Both the position numbers and the translations under genes were made by a program. Positions 44,711 to 53,245 of a stretch of DNA of 64,000 nt are shown here, in pieces. Origin of the DNA: JBFWWP01 sp050246115 (GTDB lineage: Bacteria > Planctomycetota > UBA8108 > UBA1146 > JAJFFE01); NCBI GenBank assembly GCA_050246115.1, contig JBFWWP010000005.1:124001-188000 (forward strand), written 5' to 3'. Within the stretch, counting starts at the first letter, position 1. Every line of letters begins with the position of its first letter. Under the pieces are notes generated by a model, which searched no databases, was not told the DNA's origin, and was given only the letters and a program-made list of their open reading frames with translations.

Positions 44711-45251
44711 TCCCAAGCCCTCTTCTCCCCAGGGAGGGCAACAAACCCAGGCTGGCAGCGCAGTCGCGCACCACCCGTAGTGTTTATCGAACCTGCGGGC
44801 TCGGATCTTCGACGCTACTTCGAAAACCCACGCTACCACGCCGAACCAGCGGCGATGGTCTCGAGACACTCCCCATTGGGCCGCGCTGCGATCGATCCGT
44901 TCTCGGAACTCCGCGCCGCTCCGCGCCACTCTTTGTCGATGCCGACACTCTGCGTCAGACGCTTTGTGTCCATCGGCCGCACCACGTCCTTCGCCCGCTG
45001 TCGCCACCGCACGCGCAAGCTCGCCCCTGACCACGTGTTCGGATTTCAGTGACGAACGGCGACCCGGGCTGGCCCAGGCGTTGCATTCATGGACCCTACT
45101 TCTGGCAACACACACCAGGGATCCCGGGTCATGCGGGGTGTGTCTCCAGGAGCTCACGACGGTATCGGTTCACCTTCGGTCTTCTGGGTCGTAACGAAGT
45201 CAAATCTGGGCCCCAAGGGGGGGCTCACCAACGTTTCTTGGAGGAAGCTGC
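44711..45251. other. Divergent promoter region before the pilin gene
   Basis: 541 bp without a supportable gene. It contains the sigma-54-like site described separately and should also carry the promoter of the minus-strand RsbW-like gene. Confidence 0.5.
45070..45086 (+). promoter_or_regulatory. Sigma-54-like -24/-12 promoter for the pilin gene
   Basis: TGGCCCAGGCGTTGCAT closely follows the sigma-54 consensus (TGGCAC, five bases, TTGCA), with GG at 45071-45072 and GC at 45083-45084 at the required 10-base spacing. It points towards the pilin gene, giving an untranslated leader of about 155 nt. Many type IV pilin genes are known to use sigma-54, which supports the reading. Confidence 0.55.
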
Positions 45252-45683
45252 ATGAACAAGCGTAGTCAAGGTTTCACGTTGATCGAACTCATGATCGTGG
45301 TTGCGATCATCGCCATCATCGCGGCGATCGCGATCCCGAGCTTGCTCAATGCCCGCATGTCGGGCAACGAGGCGTCGGCCATCTCGAGTCTGCGAACCCT
45401 GACCACTGTGAACGAACAGTATCGGACCCGTTTTGGCGAGTACGCCGGTGACCTCACCGACCTCGTGGCGGAAGACTACATCGATTCCGTACTCGCCGCT
45501 GGGACGAAGTCGGGCTACGACTTCACCTACACCCTGGCCAGCGCAAGCCAGTGGAACGTCGTCTCGGTGCCGTCGGACGTCGGCACCACCGGCGAGCGGG
45601 GCTTCCGCGTCGACGAGTCGGGCGTGATCCGCTTCTCGTCGGACGGAACGGACCCCGGTGCGACCGGATCGCCGCTCGACTAG
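45252..45683 (+). CDS. Type IV pilin-like prepilin
   Basis: 143 residues. The prepilin signature MNKRSQG-FTLIELMIVVAI is complete: short basic leader, cleavage after Gly7, Phe8 to be N-methylated, Glu12 (Glu+5), and a 25-residue hydrophobic helix. The globular part has repeated strands but lacks the paired C-terminal cysteines of many major pilins. Gly-rich YTLASASQWNVVSVP and RGFRVDESGVIRFSSDG resemble minor or type II pseudopilins and small pilins of delta-proteobacteria and planctomycetes. GGAGGAAG precedes the ATG. No assembly genes are near it. Major pilin versus pseudopilin cannot be decided. Confidence 0.93.
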   Translation: MNKRSQGFTLIELMIVVAIIAIIAAIAIPSLLNARMSGNEASAISSLRTLTTVNEQYRTRFGEYAGDLTDLVAEDYIDSVLAAGTKSGYDFTYTLASASQWNVVSVPSDVGTTGERGFRVDESGVIRFSSDGTDPGATGSPLD

Positions 45684-45720
45684 GGCCGCGCTCGGTCAGT
45701 GCCCTTTCACGGGTCGCGAA

Positions 45721-45761
45721 GGGGAGTCGGTGCCACCGCGCCGGCTCTCCTTCCTTTTTTT
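45721..45761 (+). terminator. Terminator-like hairpin with T-run after the pilin gene
   Basis: GGAGTCGG and CCGGCTCTCC can form an imperfect stem across 45721-45750, followed by TTCCTTTTTTT. This is the only site in the window with a good T-run behind a stem, and it sits 37 bp after the pilin stop codon. Confidence 0.45.
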
Positions 45762-45899
45762 CCCGCCTCGCCGGCCAGCGCTTTCCAAGTGCCGCCGCCT
45801 CCTCTACCATGCCGCCGCGCAAGCATTCGGGTGCCCTGGTGCCAACGGCGCCGGCGGCTGTTTCGAACCGACCCACGAGAACCGATCACGAGCCGAAGT

Positions 45900-46556
45900 A
45901 TGAAGCACCTCGCGCCGAGCCTTCTGTCTGCGGACTTCAGCTGCCTGGGCGCGGAGTGCGCTCGGGTCGGCGAAGCCGGCGCCGACTGGGTCCATGTCGA
46001 CGTGATGGACGGCCACTTCGTGCCCAACCTGACGATCGGCGCGCCGGTCGTGAAGTCGCTCCGTAAAGCCACCGACCTAGTACTCGACGTACACCTGATG
46101 ATCTCGGAGCCCGGCCGCTACCTCGGCGACTTCATCGCTGCTGGGGCCGACTGGATCACCTTTCACCTGGAGGCAGTCGCCGATCCCCGACCGCTCCTCG
46201 ACCAGATCCATCGCGCGGGCCGCCGGGGTGGGCTCGCGCTCAAGCCCGCCACTCCGTTCGAACTCGCGCTCCCCTACATCGAACACGTCGACATGGTCTT
46301 GGCCATGACGGTGGAGCCCGGCTTCGGCGGGCAGTCGTTCATGCCGGGGCCACTGGCCAAGATCGCGCCCCTCGCCGCGCGCGCGCGGGCCGCCGGGCGC
46401 AGCGTGGAGTTCGAAGTAGACGGCGGGATCGACCTGACTACCGTCAGCACCGCCCTGGCGGCCGGCGCCACTGCCTTCGTCGCGGGGTCGGCGATCTTCC
46501 AATCCGCGGACGTCGCGGGTACCGTGCGTCGCTTTCGCGAGGTCCTCGACGCCTGA
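45900..46556 (+). CDS. rpe: Ribulose-phosphate 3-epimerase
   Basis: 218 residues, TIM barrel interconverting ribulose 5-phosphate and xylulose 5-phosphate in the pentose phosphate pathway. All metal and catalytic residues are in place: APSLLSAD, His32/Asp34 and Asp37 in VHVDVMDGHFVPNLTIG, His64 in LDVHLMI, VEPGFGGQSF, and Asp173 in EVDGGI. ATG 45900 begins exactly at the conserved start. accD follows 80 bp downstream. Confidence 0.97.
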   Translation: MKHLAPSLLSADFSCLGAECARVGEAGADWVHVDVMDGHFVPNLTIGAPVVKSLRKATDLVLDVHLMISEPGRYLGDFIAAGADWITFHLEAVADPRPLLDQIHRAGRRGGLALKPATPFELALPYIEHVDMVLAMTVEPGFGGQSFMPGPLAKIAPLAARARAAGRSVEFEVDGGIDLTTVSTALAAGATAFVAGSAIFQSADVAGTVRRFREVLDA

Positions 46557-46636
46557 GCAGGTTTCGCGGCCGCGCGCACCGCGCCGCTGCGGGGACCGCT
46601 GGAACGCACCTGGAAGAACCGAAACGACAAACGCGC

Positions 46637-47545
46637 ATGAGTGACAACACCACTCCCGAGAAGCCCGAGCGCACCGGCTTCCGACGCCGCCGCGACATGC
46701 CGAGCGGCCTGTGGATGCGATGCCCGGACTGCACCAAGATGATCTACCGGAGCCTCGTGCTCGAGCGCCACAACGTGTGCCCCGAGTGCAACTACCATTT
46801 CGAGATCACGAGCGACGAACGCATTCGGCTGATCTGCGACCCGGACAGCTTCGTCGAGGAGTTTCGTGACCTGATGCCCGTCGACGCGCTGGACTTCGTG
46901 GCCAAGCGCTCCTACCGGGAACGACTGGCGGAAGTACAGAAGAGCACCGGACTGAACGACGCCTGCGTGGTAGGTCGTGCACGGATCGGCAGCTACCCGG
47001 TCGTGTTCGGGGTCAGCGACTCCCGTTTCCTCCGCGGCAGCATGGGATCCGTAGTCGGCGAGAAGATCTGCCGCGGCATCGAGCGCGCCCGAGAGCTGCG
47101 CCACCCCTTCATCTTCGTTTCGGGATCGGGTGGCGGGGCACGCATGGACGAAGGCGTGCTCTCGCTCATGCAGATGGCCAAGACGAGCGCCGCGCTCGCG
47201 CGCCTGGATGCAGCCGGCGTGCTGTTCGTTTCGATCCTGACCAATCCGACCATGGGCGGGGCTATGGCGAGTTTCGCGGCCCTCGGGGACTTCGTGTTCG
47301 CCGAGCCGAAGGCACTCATCGGCTTCGCCGGACCGAACGTGATCAAGCAGACCATTCGGACCGAGCTACCGAAGGACTTCCAGTCGTCCGAGTTCAACCT
47401 GTCTCATGGCTTCGTCGATCGCATCGTCGATCGCCAAGATCTGCGCGAGACCTTGATCCGCGTGCTCCACTACACGACGACCGAAGACTACTCGACCGCG
47501 GGGTCGACCGACGATACCGCCGAGGCTCGCAAGCGGGACTCTTGA
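46637..47545 (+). CDS. accD: Acetyl-CoA carboxylase carboxyltransferase subunit beta
   Basis: 302 residues. Transfers the carboxyl group from biotin to acetyl-CoA, the first step of fatty acid synthesis, as a heterotetramer with AccA. The N-terminal zinc finger is complete (Cys29, 32, 48 and 51 in MRCPDC...NVCPEC). The crotonase-fold core shows VVFGVSDSRFLRGSMGSVVG, FVSGSGGGARMDEGVLSLMQ and LTNPTMGGAMASFAALGD. Length is normal. The partner gene accA lies at 61846, some 14 kb away. Confidence 0.97.
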   Translation: MSDNTTPEKPERTGFRRRRDMPSGLWMRCPDCTKMIYRSLVLERHNVCPECNYHFEITSDERIRLICDPDSFVEEFRDLMPVDALDFVAKRSYRERLAEVQKSTGLNDACVVGRARIGSYPVVFGVSDSRFLRGSMGSVVGEKICRGIERARELRHPFIFVSGSGGGARMDEGVLSLMQMAKTSAALARLDAAGVLFVSILTNPTMGGAMASFAALGDFVFAEPKALIGFAGPNVIKQTIRTELPKDFQSSEFNLSHGFVDRIVDRQDLRETLIRVLHYTTTEDYSTAGSTDDTAEARKRDS

Positions 47546-47568
47546 ACGACCGCTCGTAGTGCGAAGCT

Positions 47569-47598
47569 CTGCGGCCCCATCGTTGGCCGCGGCCGCAG
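47569..47598. terminator. Hairpin between convergent accD and recJ
   Basis: CTGCGGCC pairs with GGCCGCAG across a 14-nt loop that can itself pair. It sits between the convergent stop codons at 47545 and 47618. No U-tract. Confidence 0.4.
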
Positions 47599-47617
47599 CG
47601 CGCGTGGCCCAAGTCCC

Positions 47618-49354
47618 CTACGCGACCGAACCGCGCAAATCCACCACCCGCAGCTCGGCGCTACTGCTCCCCTGGAAGTGGTTCTCGAAGATCTCCCCAA
47701 CCACCGAGAAGGGCGCGCGCGATTCGGCCAAGGGTCGGGCCCACGACGCACCGTCGAAGAAGATCGCTCGCAACGGCGGTCCCTTGCGACGCACCGAAAA
47801 CGACAGGTGGCTCTCCTCTTTGCCGACCAACCGGGGCGCCCCATGCAGAACGAGATCGTCGATCTGGATCCGCGGCTGCCGATTTCCCTCGCCGTGCGGT
47901 CCCAGGGCCGCCAGTTCGCGCGAGAGTTCGAGTCCGACACGATCGACACTCACCCTCGCATCGATCTCCAGAGTCGGCAATGGGCTAACCGCCTCCGGTA
48001 GCTCAACCGCAGCCACGACCGCCCGCAGGCGCTCGAGACAAGCCGGGTCGAAGGTGAGACCGCCGGCGCAGGCGTGTCCCCCGATGGAGATGACTTCGGG
48101 CGCCATGGCGTCGTACACCGAGTGCAGGGGTAGCTCGGGGACGCTTCGCAGCGAGCCGCGCGCCAAACCGTCCGCGAGCGCCGCCACGATGACCGGACGT
48201 TGGTAGCGATCCACGAGGCGAGCCGCGACGATGCCAGCCACGCCGGCATGCCAGCCAGGCCCCGCGACCAACAGCGGTCTGCGCGTCGCGGTCAACTGTT
48301 GCTCCTCGATCTGCGCCTCGCACGCGAGCAACATTTCCGACTCGATCCGCTGCCGTTCTCGATTCGCAGCCCCGAGTTGCTGCGCGATCTGCCGTGCGCG
48401 GCCTTCATCCTTCGTGAGCAGCAACTCCAGGGCGAGATCGGCGTGGGCCACCCGACCGGCAGCGTTCAGACGCGGCGCCAATCGAAACGCGATGTCGTCG
48501 GCCTGCACCGACCCGGGTATCACACGACACTCCTCGAGCAGCGCCCGCAAGCCGGGGCGCGTGGTGCGCGCGAGCGCCTGCAGACCATAGTGAACGAGCG
48601 CCCGATTCTCCCCGACCAGCGGCACGACGTCGCCAACGGTGCCGAGCGCCACCAAGGCCAAGGCATCGATCATGAACTCACGATAGCTCGGGTCGACCCG
48701 TCGTCCTCCCGTGAGACGCTGCCCCAAAGCCCAAACCAACTTGTAGGCGACGCCCGCGCCCGAGAGACTGGCGAACGGAGCCGGTCGATCAGCGCGTCCC
48801 GGGTGCACGACCGGGCAATCGGGTAGCTCGCCGCGGATCGGATGATGATCGGTGACGATGACCCGCATCCCCAACTCCATCGCGAGACGAAGTTCGGCAT
48901 GGTCGTTCGACCCACCGTCGACGGTAATCAACAGCCGAGTACCCCGCGCCGCGAGATCGCGGATCGCGAGTTCGTTGAGACCGTAGCCCTCGCGGAGGCG
49001 ATGGGGAACGTAACAGTCAACCACGACTCCCAGGTGACGGAACATCTCGACGAGCAACGCCGCTGCCGTAATGCCGTCGACATCGTAGTCGCCGTAGATG
49101 CAGATGGACTCCCCGCGTTCCATGGTCTCGCGGATGAGATCCACTGCGGGATCGATGTCGGGCAGTGTGTCCGGGTGCGAAAGCGAGTGCAGGCTCGGCT
49201 GCAAGAAGGTCCGCGCCGCGGCCTCTTCGCGAATCCCACGAACCCAGAGCAGGCGGGCAAGCTCGGGGGAGCGGTCGAGCTGCCGCGCGAGATGGTCCAC
49301 GCCGACCGCATCGGCCTCGGCGCAAACCCAGTGGTAGCGGCTCTCGAGACGCAT
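47618..49354 (-). CDS. recJ: Single-stranded-DNA-specific exonuclease RecJ
   Basis: 578 residues. Digests single-stranded DNA 5' to 3' in recombination and repair. DHH phosphoesterase motifs are GDYDVDGITAAALLVE (Asp89, Asp91, Asp93), LITVDGGSNDH and VTDHHP (169-171). The DHHA1 domain has GWHAGVAGIVAARLVDRYQR and SIGGHACAGG. The core and OB-fold C-terminus are complete. TVDGGSND is a small variant of the usual TVDxGIxN. It starts 5 bp after the stop of the upstream giant lipoprotein gene, so the two are probably co-transcribed. Confidence 0.95.
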   Translation of the reverse strand: MRLESRYHWVCAEADAVGVDHLARQLDRSPELARLLWVRGIREEAAARTFLQPSLHSLSHPDTLPDIDPAVDLIRETMERGESICIYGDYDVDGITAAALLVEMFRHLGVVVDCYVPHRLREGYGLNELAIRDLAARGTRLLITVDGGSNDHAELRLAMELGMRVIVTDHHPIRGELPDCPVVHPGRADRPAPFASLSGAGVAYKLVWALGQRLTGGRRVDPSYREFMIDALALVALGTVGDVVPLVGENRALVHYGLQALARTTRPGLRALLEECRVIPGSVQADDIAFRLAPRLNAAGRVAHADLALELLLTKDEGRARQIAQQLGAANRERQRIESEMLLACEAQIEEQQLTATRRPLLVAGPGWHAGVAGIVAARLVDRYQRPVIVAALADGLARGSLRSVPELPLHSVYDAMAPEVISIGGHACAGGLTFDPACLERLRAVVAAVELPEAVSPLPTLEIDARVSVDRVGLELSRELAALGPHGEGNRQPRIQIDDLVLHGAPRLVGKEESHLSFSVRRKGPPLRAIFFDGASWARPLAESRAPFSVVGEIFENHFQGSSSAELRVVDLRGSVA

Positions 49355-49359
49355 CCGAC

Positions 49360-52300
49360 TCAGCTCCCGTTCGCGTAGAACAGGTGTTCGAGTTGTTGCC
49401 GCTGGACCGGGTCGATCTTGCCCGTGCGCACCCACGCATCCAGGGTTCGTGAAGCGCTGACCCGAGCAGCCTCGGGCAGCCGCGCCACCGACTGCGCCCA
49501 CTTTCGCAGGTTCGAACTCCGCGAAGGCTCGAGTTCGGCCGCGAGTCGATACTGGATCTCCGCGCGAATGTCGTCCCGCAAGAGTTCGTAAGCGCGTCCC
49601 AGCAGTAGACGCCGTTTGGCGCCGTCCTCGAGAGCCACGGCTTCGAGCAATGACTTCTCGGCGTCGGCGAGCTGACCGCTCTGGAGCTGCAGAACTCCCA
49701 GGTCGGACCATAGAGACGCCAACTGGTCGGGTGTGCCCCCGTGAGCCAAACCCTGACGCAGAACCCACAGTGCGGACTCGTAGTGCGGACGGTCGACGAA
49801 AGTAATCGTACGCGCGAGTGCTCGCCGCAGCCCGACGTGCCGCGGCTGCTCGATCAACGCGCGTTGCAGCCGCGCCAAGAGCTCCTCGCGTCGTCGCTGA
49901 AAGTCGGCGCTCGACTCGCCCAGCTGCCAGAGGTTCTGCAGTTCCTTGCACTCGATGATCATTGCCGACCCCGGATCCAGGCCCGGTGCCGGCGAAGCCT
50001 CGGTGCGCTCGGTAGCGTTCACGACCGCTCCAGGCTGAGGGGCCCCGATGGAAACCAAGCTCGCGGCCGGAGCCACGTCGCGCGGGCGGACGACGACAAC
50101 CGGGGCAGCGGTCGGAACGGCGAGCCCGCGATCGATCGCGAGCGCGAAACGATACGTGCCGGGTTGCAGGGGTGCCCTCCAGGTGAGCTGTCGACGCTGC
50201 GGAACCAGCTCGATCTCGGCTAAGGCAGGCGACGCTGACGCCGCTGTCTCGATCGACTCCAGCGGCAAGATCAGCAGTTGCAAGCGGTGACCGCGATCGA
50301 TGATCTCCGGGTCGATCTCGTAGTCCACGAACAGCGGCGCTCCCGCTTCGAGCGGTCCTTTCGGCCCCACCTCGATCCGGGTGAGGGCGCCACGAACTTC
50401 GAGCTCGGTCGACCGCTCCGCGCGGTTCTGAGCAGCGTCTGTCAGCTCGAGCAGCAACCGACCCCGGCCCGCTGCAAGCGGTGCTACGGATCCGATCCAC
50501 CGCCGCTCCACCCGCTCCCAAGTCACCGACCGTCGCTCGCGAGGCGCGTTCTCGCGCAGCCACCACGCTTCGCTCGAGCGCGGAGTCTCGGCGGCGGCCC
50601 AGGCCACGGCGACGGGTAATCCTTCGATCGCGCGGCTCGGGAGTTCCAGTCGGGACAAGTCCGGTGGCGTTCGGTCGATCTCGAACGGTGGCGATGCGAT
50701 GGGCTGCGGCGTTTGGTTTCCGAGCGCGTCCGTCGCGGTGAAGCCGAGCTGCCAACGCCCCTCGGGCCACGCGGAGACATCGAGTTCGGTCTCGTGGGGG
50801 CAGCCGTCGTCGCCGATCCCGGGTCCCCGCCCCAGCCCCAAGATGGGTTCCCAGCCCGGGGCCGCGGCGGGTTCGGCTGCTTCGCCCGCGGCGGGTGCAA
50901 GCCGTCTCCAAAGGTCGAGCCGCGCGACCCTCTCCGCACCGTCGGAGCGTTGCCAACGCAGTCTGACCGAGTCTCGCACCCACTCGGGTAGCTCACGCCA
51001 CGCGAGCTGGGGAGGATCCGCGTCGATCTCGAACGGTGCCGCGGGACGGGTGATCTGCTCGCGCCCGCGGTCGTCGGTCCACACGAGTTCCAACCAGAAT
51101 CTCCCGCTCACGTCCGGCAACTCCCACGAAAGGCTCGTGGCGGTACCTGCAATCGAGTCGCTCAGCAGGACACGATCGCCATCGACTTCGACGACGCGCA
51201 CGACCACGTCCGATGCAACCACTTCCGGAGCGCCGGGACGAATGAACACGGTGTGCAGGGCCCCGGATGCGAACGACTCCCCGCTGAAGTTCAAGGGCGA
51301 CGGGCCCGCGAGCACTCCCGGAACGCGGCGCCACGCCTCCGGTCCTTGCGGCATCGACGAGCGGTTGCCGAATCCATCTTCGACCTGCACGAAGTAGTAG
51401 ACCGGATCCGTGGTCGGCGCGAGACGTGTCACCGGGGACTCACTACCCAGCGGGTGGAACTCCCACGTCAGCGGATCACCCGAGCCGAGCGCTAGGGTCG
51501 CGCGCACCCAAGGCTGCGATGGATCCTCGAGCCACTGTGTGGCTGCGTCTGCGGCGAGCCAATCGATGCGAATCTGCTCTCCCTGCCGCGTGATCTCGCA
51601 TCGCTCGAGCACCGGGGGCTCGGCATCGATGAAGAATGGCGGACTGAGGACAAACCCATCTGCGTCGCCGATGCGCCCCCGCAACCGAAACGGGCCGCCG
51701 CTCCGAGAAGGAAGCTCGACCGCGCCCGCGGAGATCGGCAGAGCCAGGATCGAGGCCGTGACCGGGGTCTCCGCCGGTGCCCGGGCGGATCCCTCGTCGG
51801 CGGGGTCCGCGACCAACTCGCACTCCATCAAGGCCGACGGTACACCGAGGCGGGTCCCGCCGGCAAAGGCGTAGCACCCGTTCCGCGCGCGTGGCCGGCC
51901 GGCGCTCTCGTACCCCTCGAACCACACGACGGCATGGTTGGGCGGCTCGTCGGTCGGCGTCGCCGTGCGGGCGTCTCGAGTCTCAGGGGTTCCTGGCTCG
52001 GGCGCGACCGCAGGCGTCGGTTGCGCTCCAGAAACCGGAGCCAACTGGTCGAGCAGGTTCCCGGCCAGGTCGCGCGCAAGAATCCGAAGGGTGTAGCCGT
52101 CGAGGCGCCCGCTCGGCGATGGCCAACGGTGCCACCCCTGATGAACTCCGTTGGTAACCACGAGGGTCCAATGCTGCCCACCATCACTCGAGTGCCACAG
52201 ATCGACCCGCTCGATGGGGGAGTCGTCGTGAATGGTCCAGCTGGCTTGCACACCCCCGGGGACACCCGCCGTGGTGGTGGCGTAGGTCTCGAACTCGATG

Positions 52301-52767
52301 ACGACGGACGGCGGCGTGCGGTCGACGTGGAGTTGCAAGTCCGCCGACTCGGGCGCGCCCTCCCGCTTGCTCGAGGTCGTGTCCGGCGACGCGTCCGCAG
52401 CCACGAGTCGCAGTCGATAGCAGCCCTCGACCGGCAGAGGTAAGCGCAGAAGGCCCGAGGAGTCGGGCTCGACGCGCGACCACTCGCTTTGGCCCGGAGC
52501 CGACACCTGAACGCCGACGGCAGCGCGGGATCCAGGCCCGGCTCCGCCAAGCTCGAGTTCCACGACCTCGCGGGTGGTGAACACCGCGGGCGCCGTGACC
52601 GCGCTCGCAGCGAGCCGGCGCAGCGCGATCTTTCCCGTGGCATCCCGCGTCGCGCCCGGCGCCGCGGCCGGGAGCGCGCAGCCCGAGGCGATCGCGAGTC
52701 CAGCGATCGCGAGCCCAACGAGTGCGAGTGTGTGACCCCACCCGCGAGCGAACGACCGGCGGCGCAT
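49360..52767 (-). CDS. Giant lipoprotein with Ig-like modules and helical C-terminus
   Basis: 1135 residues from ATG 52767. The signal has lipobox AIASGC. The middle contains repeated Ig/FlgD-like modules that open with D(R/A)TPP-type strands and end in AxDxAGN (LRILARDLAGN, FEIDRTPPDLSRLELPSRAI, LGFTATDALGN), with interspersed W-rich strands (ESPVTRLAPTTDPVYYFVQV). The last ~200 residues are helical and TPR-like (RREELLARLQRALIEQPRHV, LWSDLGVLQLQSGQLADAEK, LLLGRAYELLRDDIRAEIQY). No catalytic motif. It is paralogous in design to the adjacent upstream protein at 53246. The start could be earlier, but this ATG best fits the lipoprotein signal. The ribosome site is weak. Confidence 0.83.
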   Translation of the reverse strand: MRRRSFARGWGHTLALVGLAIAGLAIASGCALPAAAPGATRDATGKIALRRLAASAVTAPAVFTTREVVELELGGAGPGSRAAVGVQVSAPGQSEWSRVEPDSSGLLRLPLPVEGCYRLRLVAADASPDTTSSKREGAPESADLQLHVDRTPPSVVIEFETYATTTAGVPGGVQASWTIHDDSPIERVDLWHSSDGGQHWTLVVTNGVHQGWHRWPSPSGRLDGYTLRILARDLAGNLLDQLAPVSGAQPTPAVAPEPGTPETRDARTATPTDEPPNHAVVWFEGYESAGRPRARNGCYAFAGGTRLGVPSALMECELVADPADEGSARAPAETPVTASILALPISAGAVELPSRSGGPFRLRGRIGDADGFVLSPPFFIDAEPPVLERCEITRQGEQIRIDWLAADAATQWLEDPSQPWVRATLALGSGDPLTWEFHPLGSESPVTRLAPTTDPVYYFVQVEDGFGNRSSMPQGPEAWRRVPGVLAGPSPLNFSGESFASGALHTVFIRPGAPEVVASDVVVRVVEVDGDRVLLSDSIAGTATSLSWELPDVSGRFWLELVWTDDRGREQITRPAAPFEIDADPPQLAWRELPEWVRDSVRLRWQRSDGAERVARLDLWRRLAPAAGEAAEPAAAPGWEPILGLGRGPGIGDDGCPHETELDVSAWPEGRWQLGFTATDALGNQTPQPIASPPFEIDRTPPDLSRLELPSRAIEGLPVAVAWAAAETPRSSEAWWLRENAPRERRSVTWERVERRWIGSVAPLAAGRGRLLLELTDAAQNRAERSTELEVRGALTRIEVGPKGPLEAGAPLFVDYEIDPEIIDRGHRLQLLILPLESIETAASASPALAEIELVPQRRQLTWRAPLQPGTYRFALAIDRGLAVPTAAPVVVVRPRDVAPAASLVSIGAPQPGAVVNATERTEASPAPGLDPGSAMIIECKELQNLWQLGESSADFQRRREELLARLQRALIEQPRHVGLRRALARTITFVDRPHYESALWVLRQGLAHGGTPDQLASLWSDLGVLQLQSGQLADAEKSLLEAVALEDGAKRRLLLGRAYELLRDDIRAEIQYRLAAELEPSRSSNLRKWAQSVARLPEAARVSASRTLDAWVRTGKIDPVQRQQLEHLFYANGS

Positions 52768-53245
52768 CCAGGCAGTGGCGCCCGCGCGCCGCCCCCCGCC
52801 CACGCCCCCCCGTCCTTGCCGGCCTGCCCGGTCGTCGACCGTGCCTTCCCCTGCCGGAGCTTTCCCCAAGTGCGATCCCCCCTCTGTCGACGGTCGCCGA
52901 TCTCGCGGCGAGTCGCAAATCGAGCGCATTCACGAATACCGCTAACGAGCGCCTTGCACGACGAGCCGAACGCGAGCGCTTCTTGGGTGAAGCGATCGCG
53001 GCATCCGCGCTTCGGGTCGCGTTCGCTGTCTCACCCACGCGCGTCAGGGTAACGCGTCAAGGCCAGAGGGTCGAACAGGAAGTTCCGGACCGCGCCAAGA
53101 GGTGGCACGCGCGGAGGGCGCGGCGCGCGATCGGCCCGAGCATCGCACCGTATCGCAGCGCGTGTGCGCCGCGCGAACCGGTCATGTCACCGCGCGACGC
53201 GTTGGGCGATGTCGGCAGCAGCCGCCGACCGGGCCCGGTGAACGG
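52768..53245. other. Intergenic region between two giant lipoprotein genes
   Basis: 478 bp without a supportable gene; the open frames across it have composition unlike protein. It carries copy 2 of the 39-nt repeat (52924-52962) and must contain the promoter for the 52767 gene if that is not read from upstream. Confidence 0.45.
52924..52962. repeat. 39-nt intergenic repeat, copy 2
   Basis: Matches 23646-23684 at 32 of 39 positions. The similarity extends weakly on the left through GTCGCAAA. Unknown role. Confidence 0.5.
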
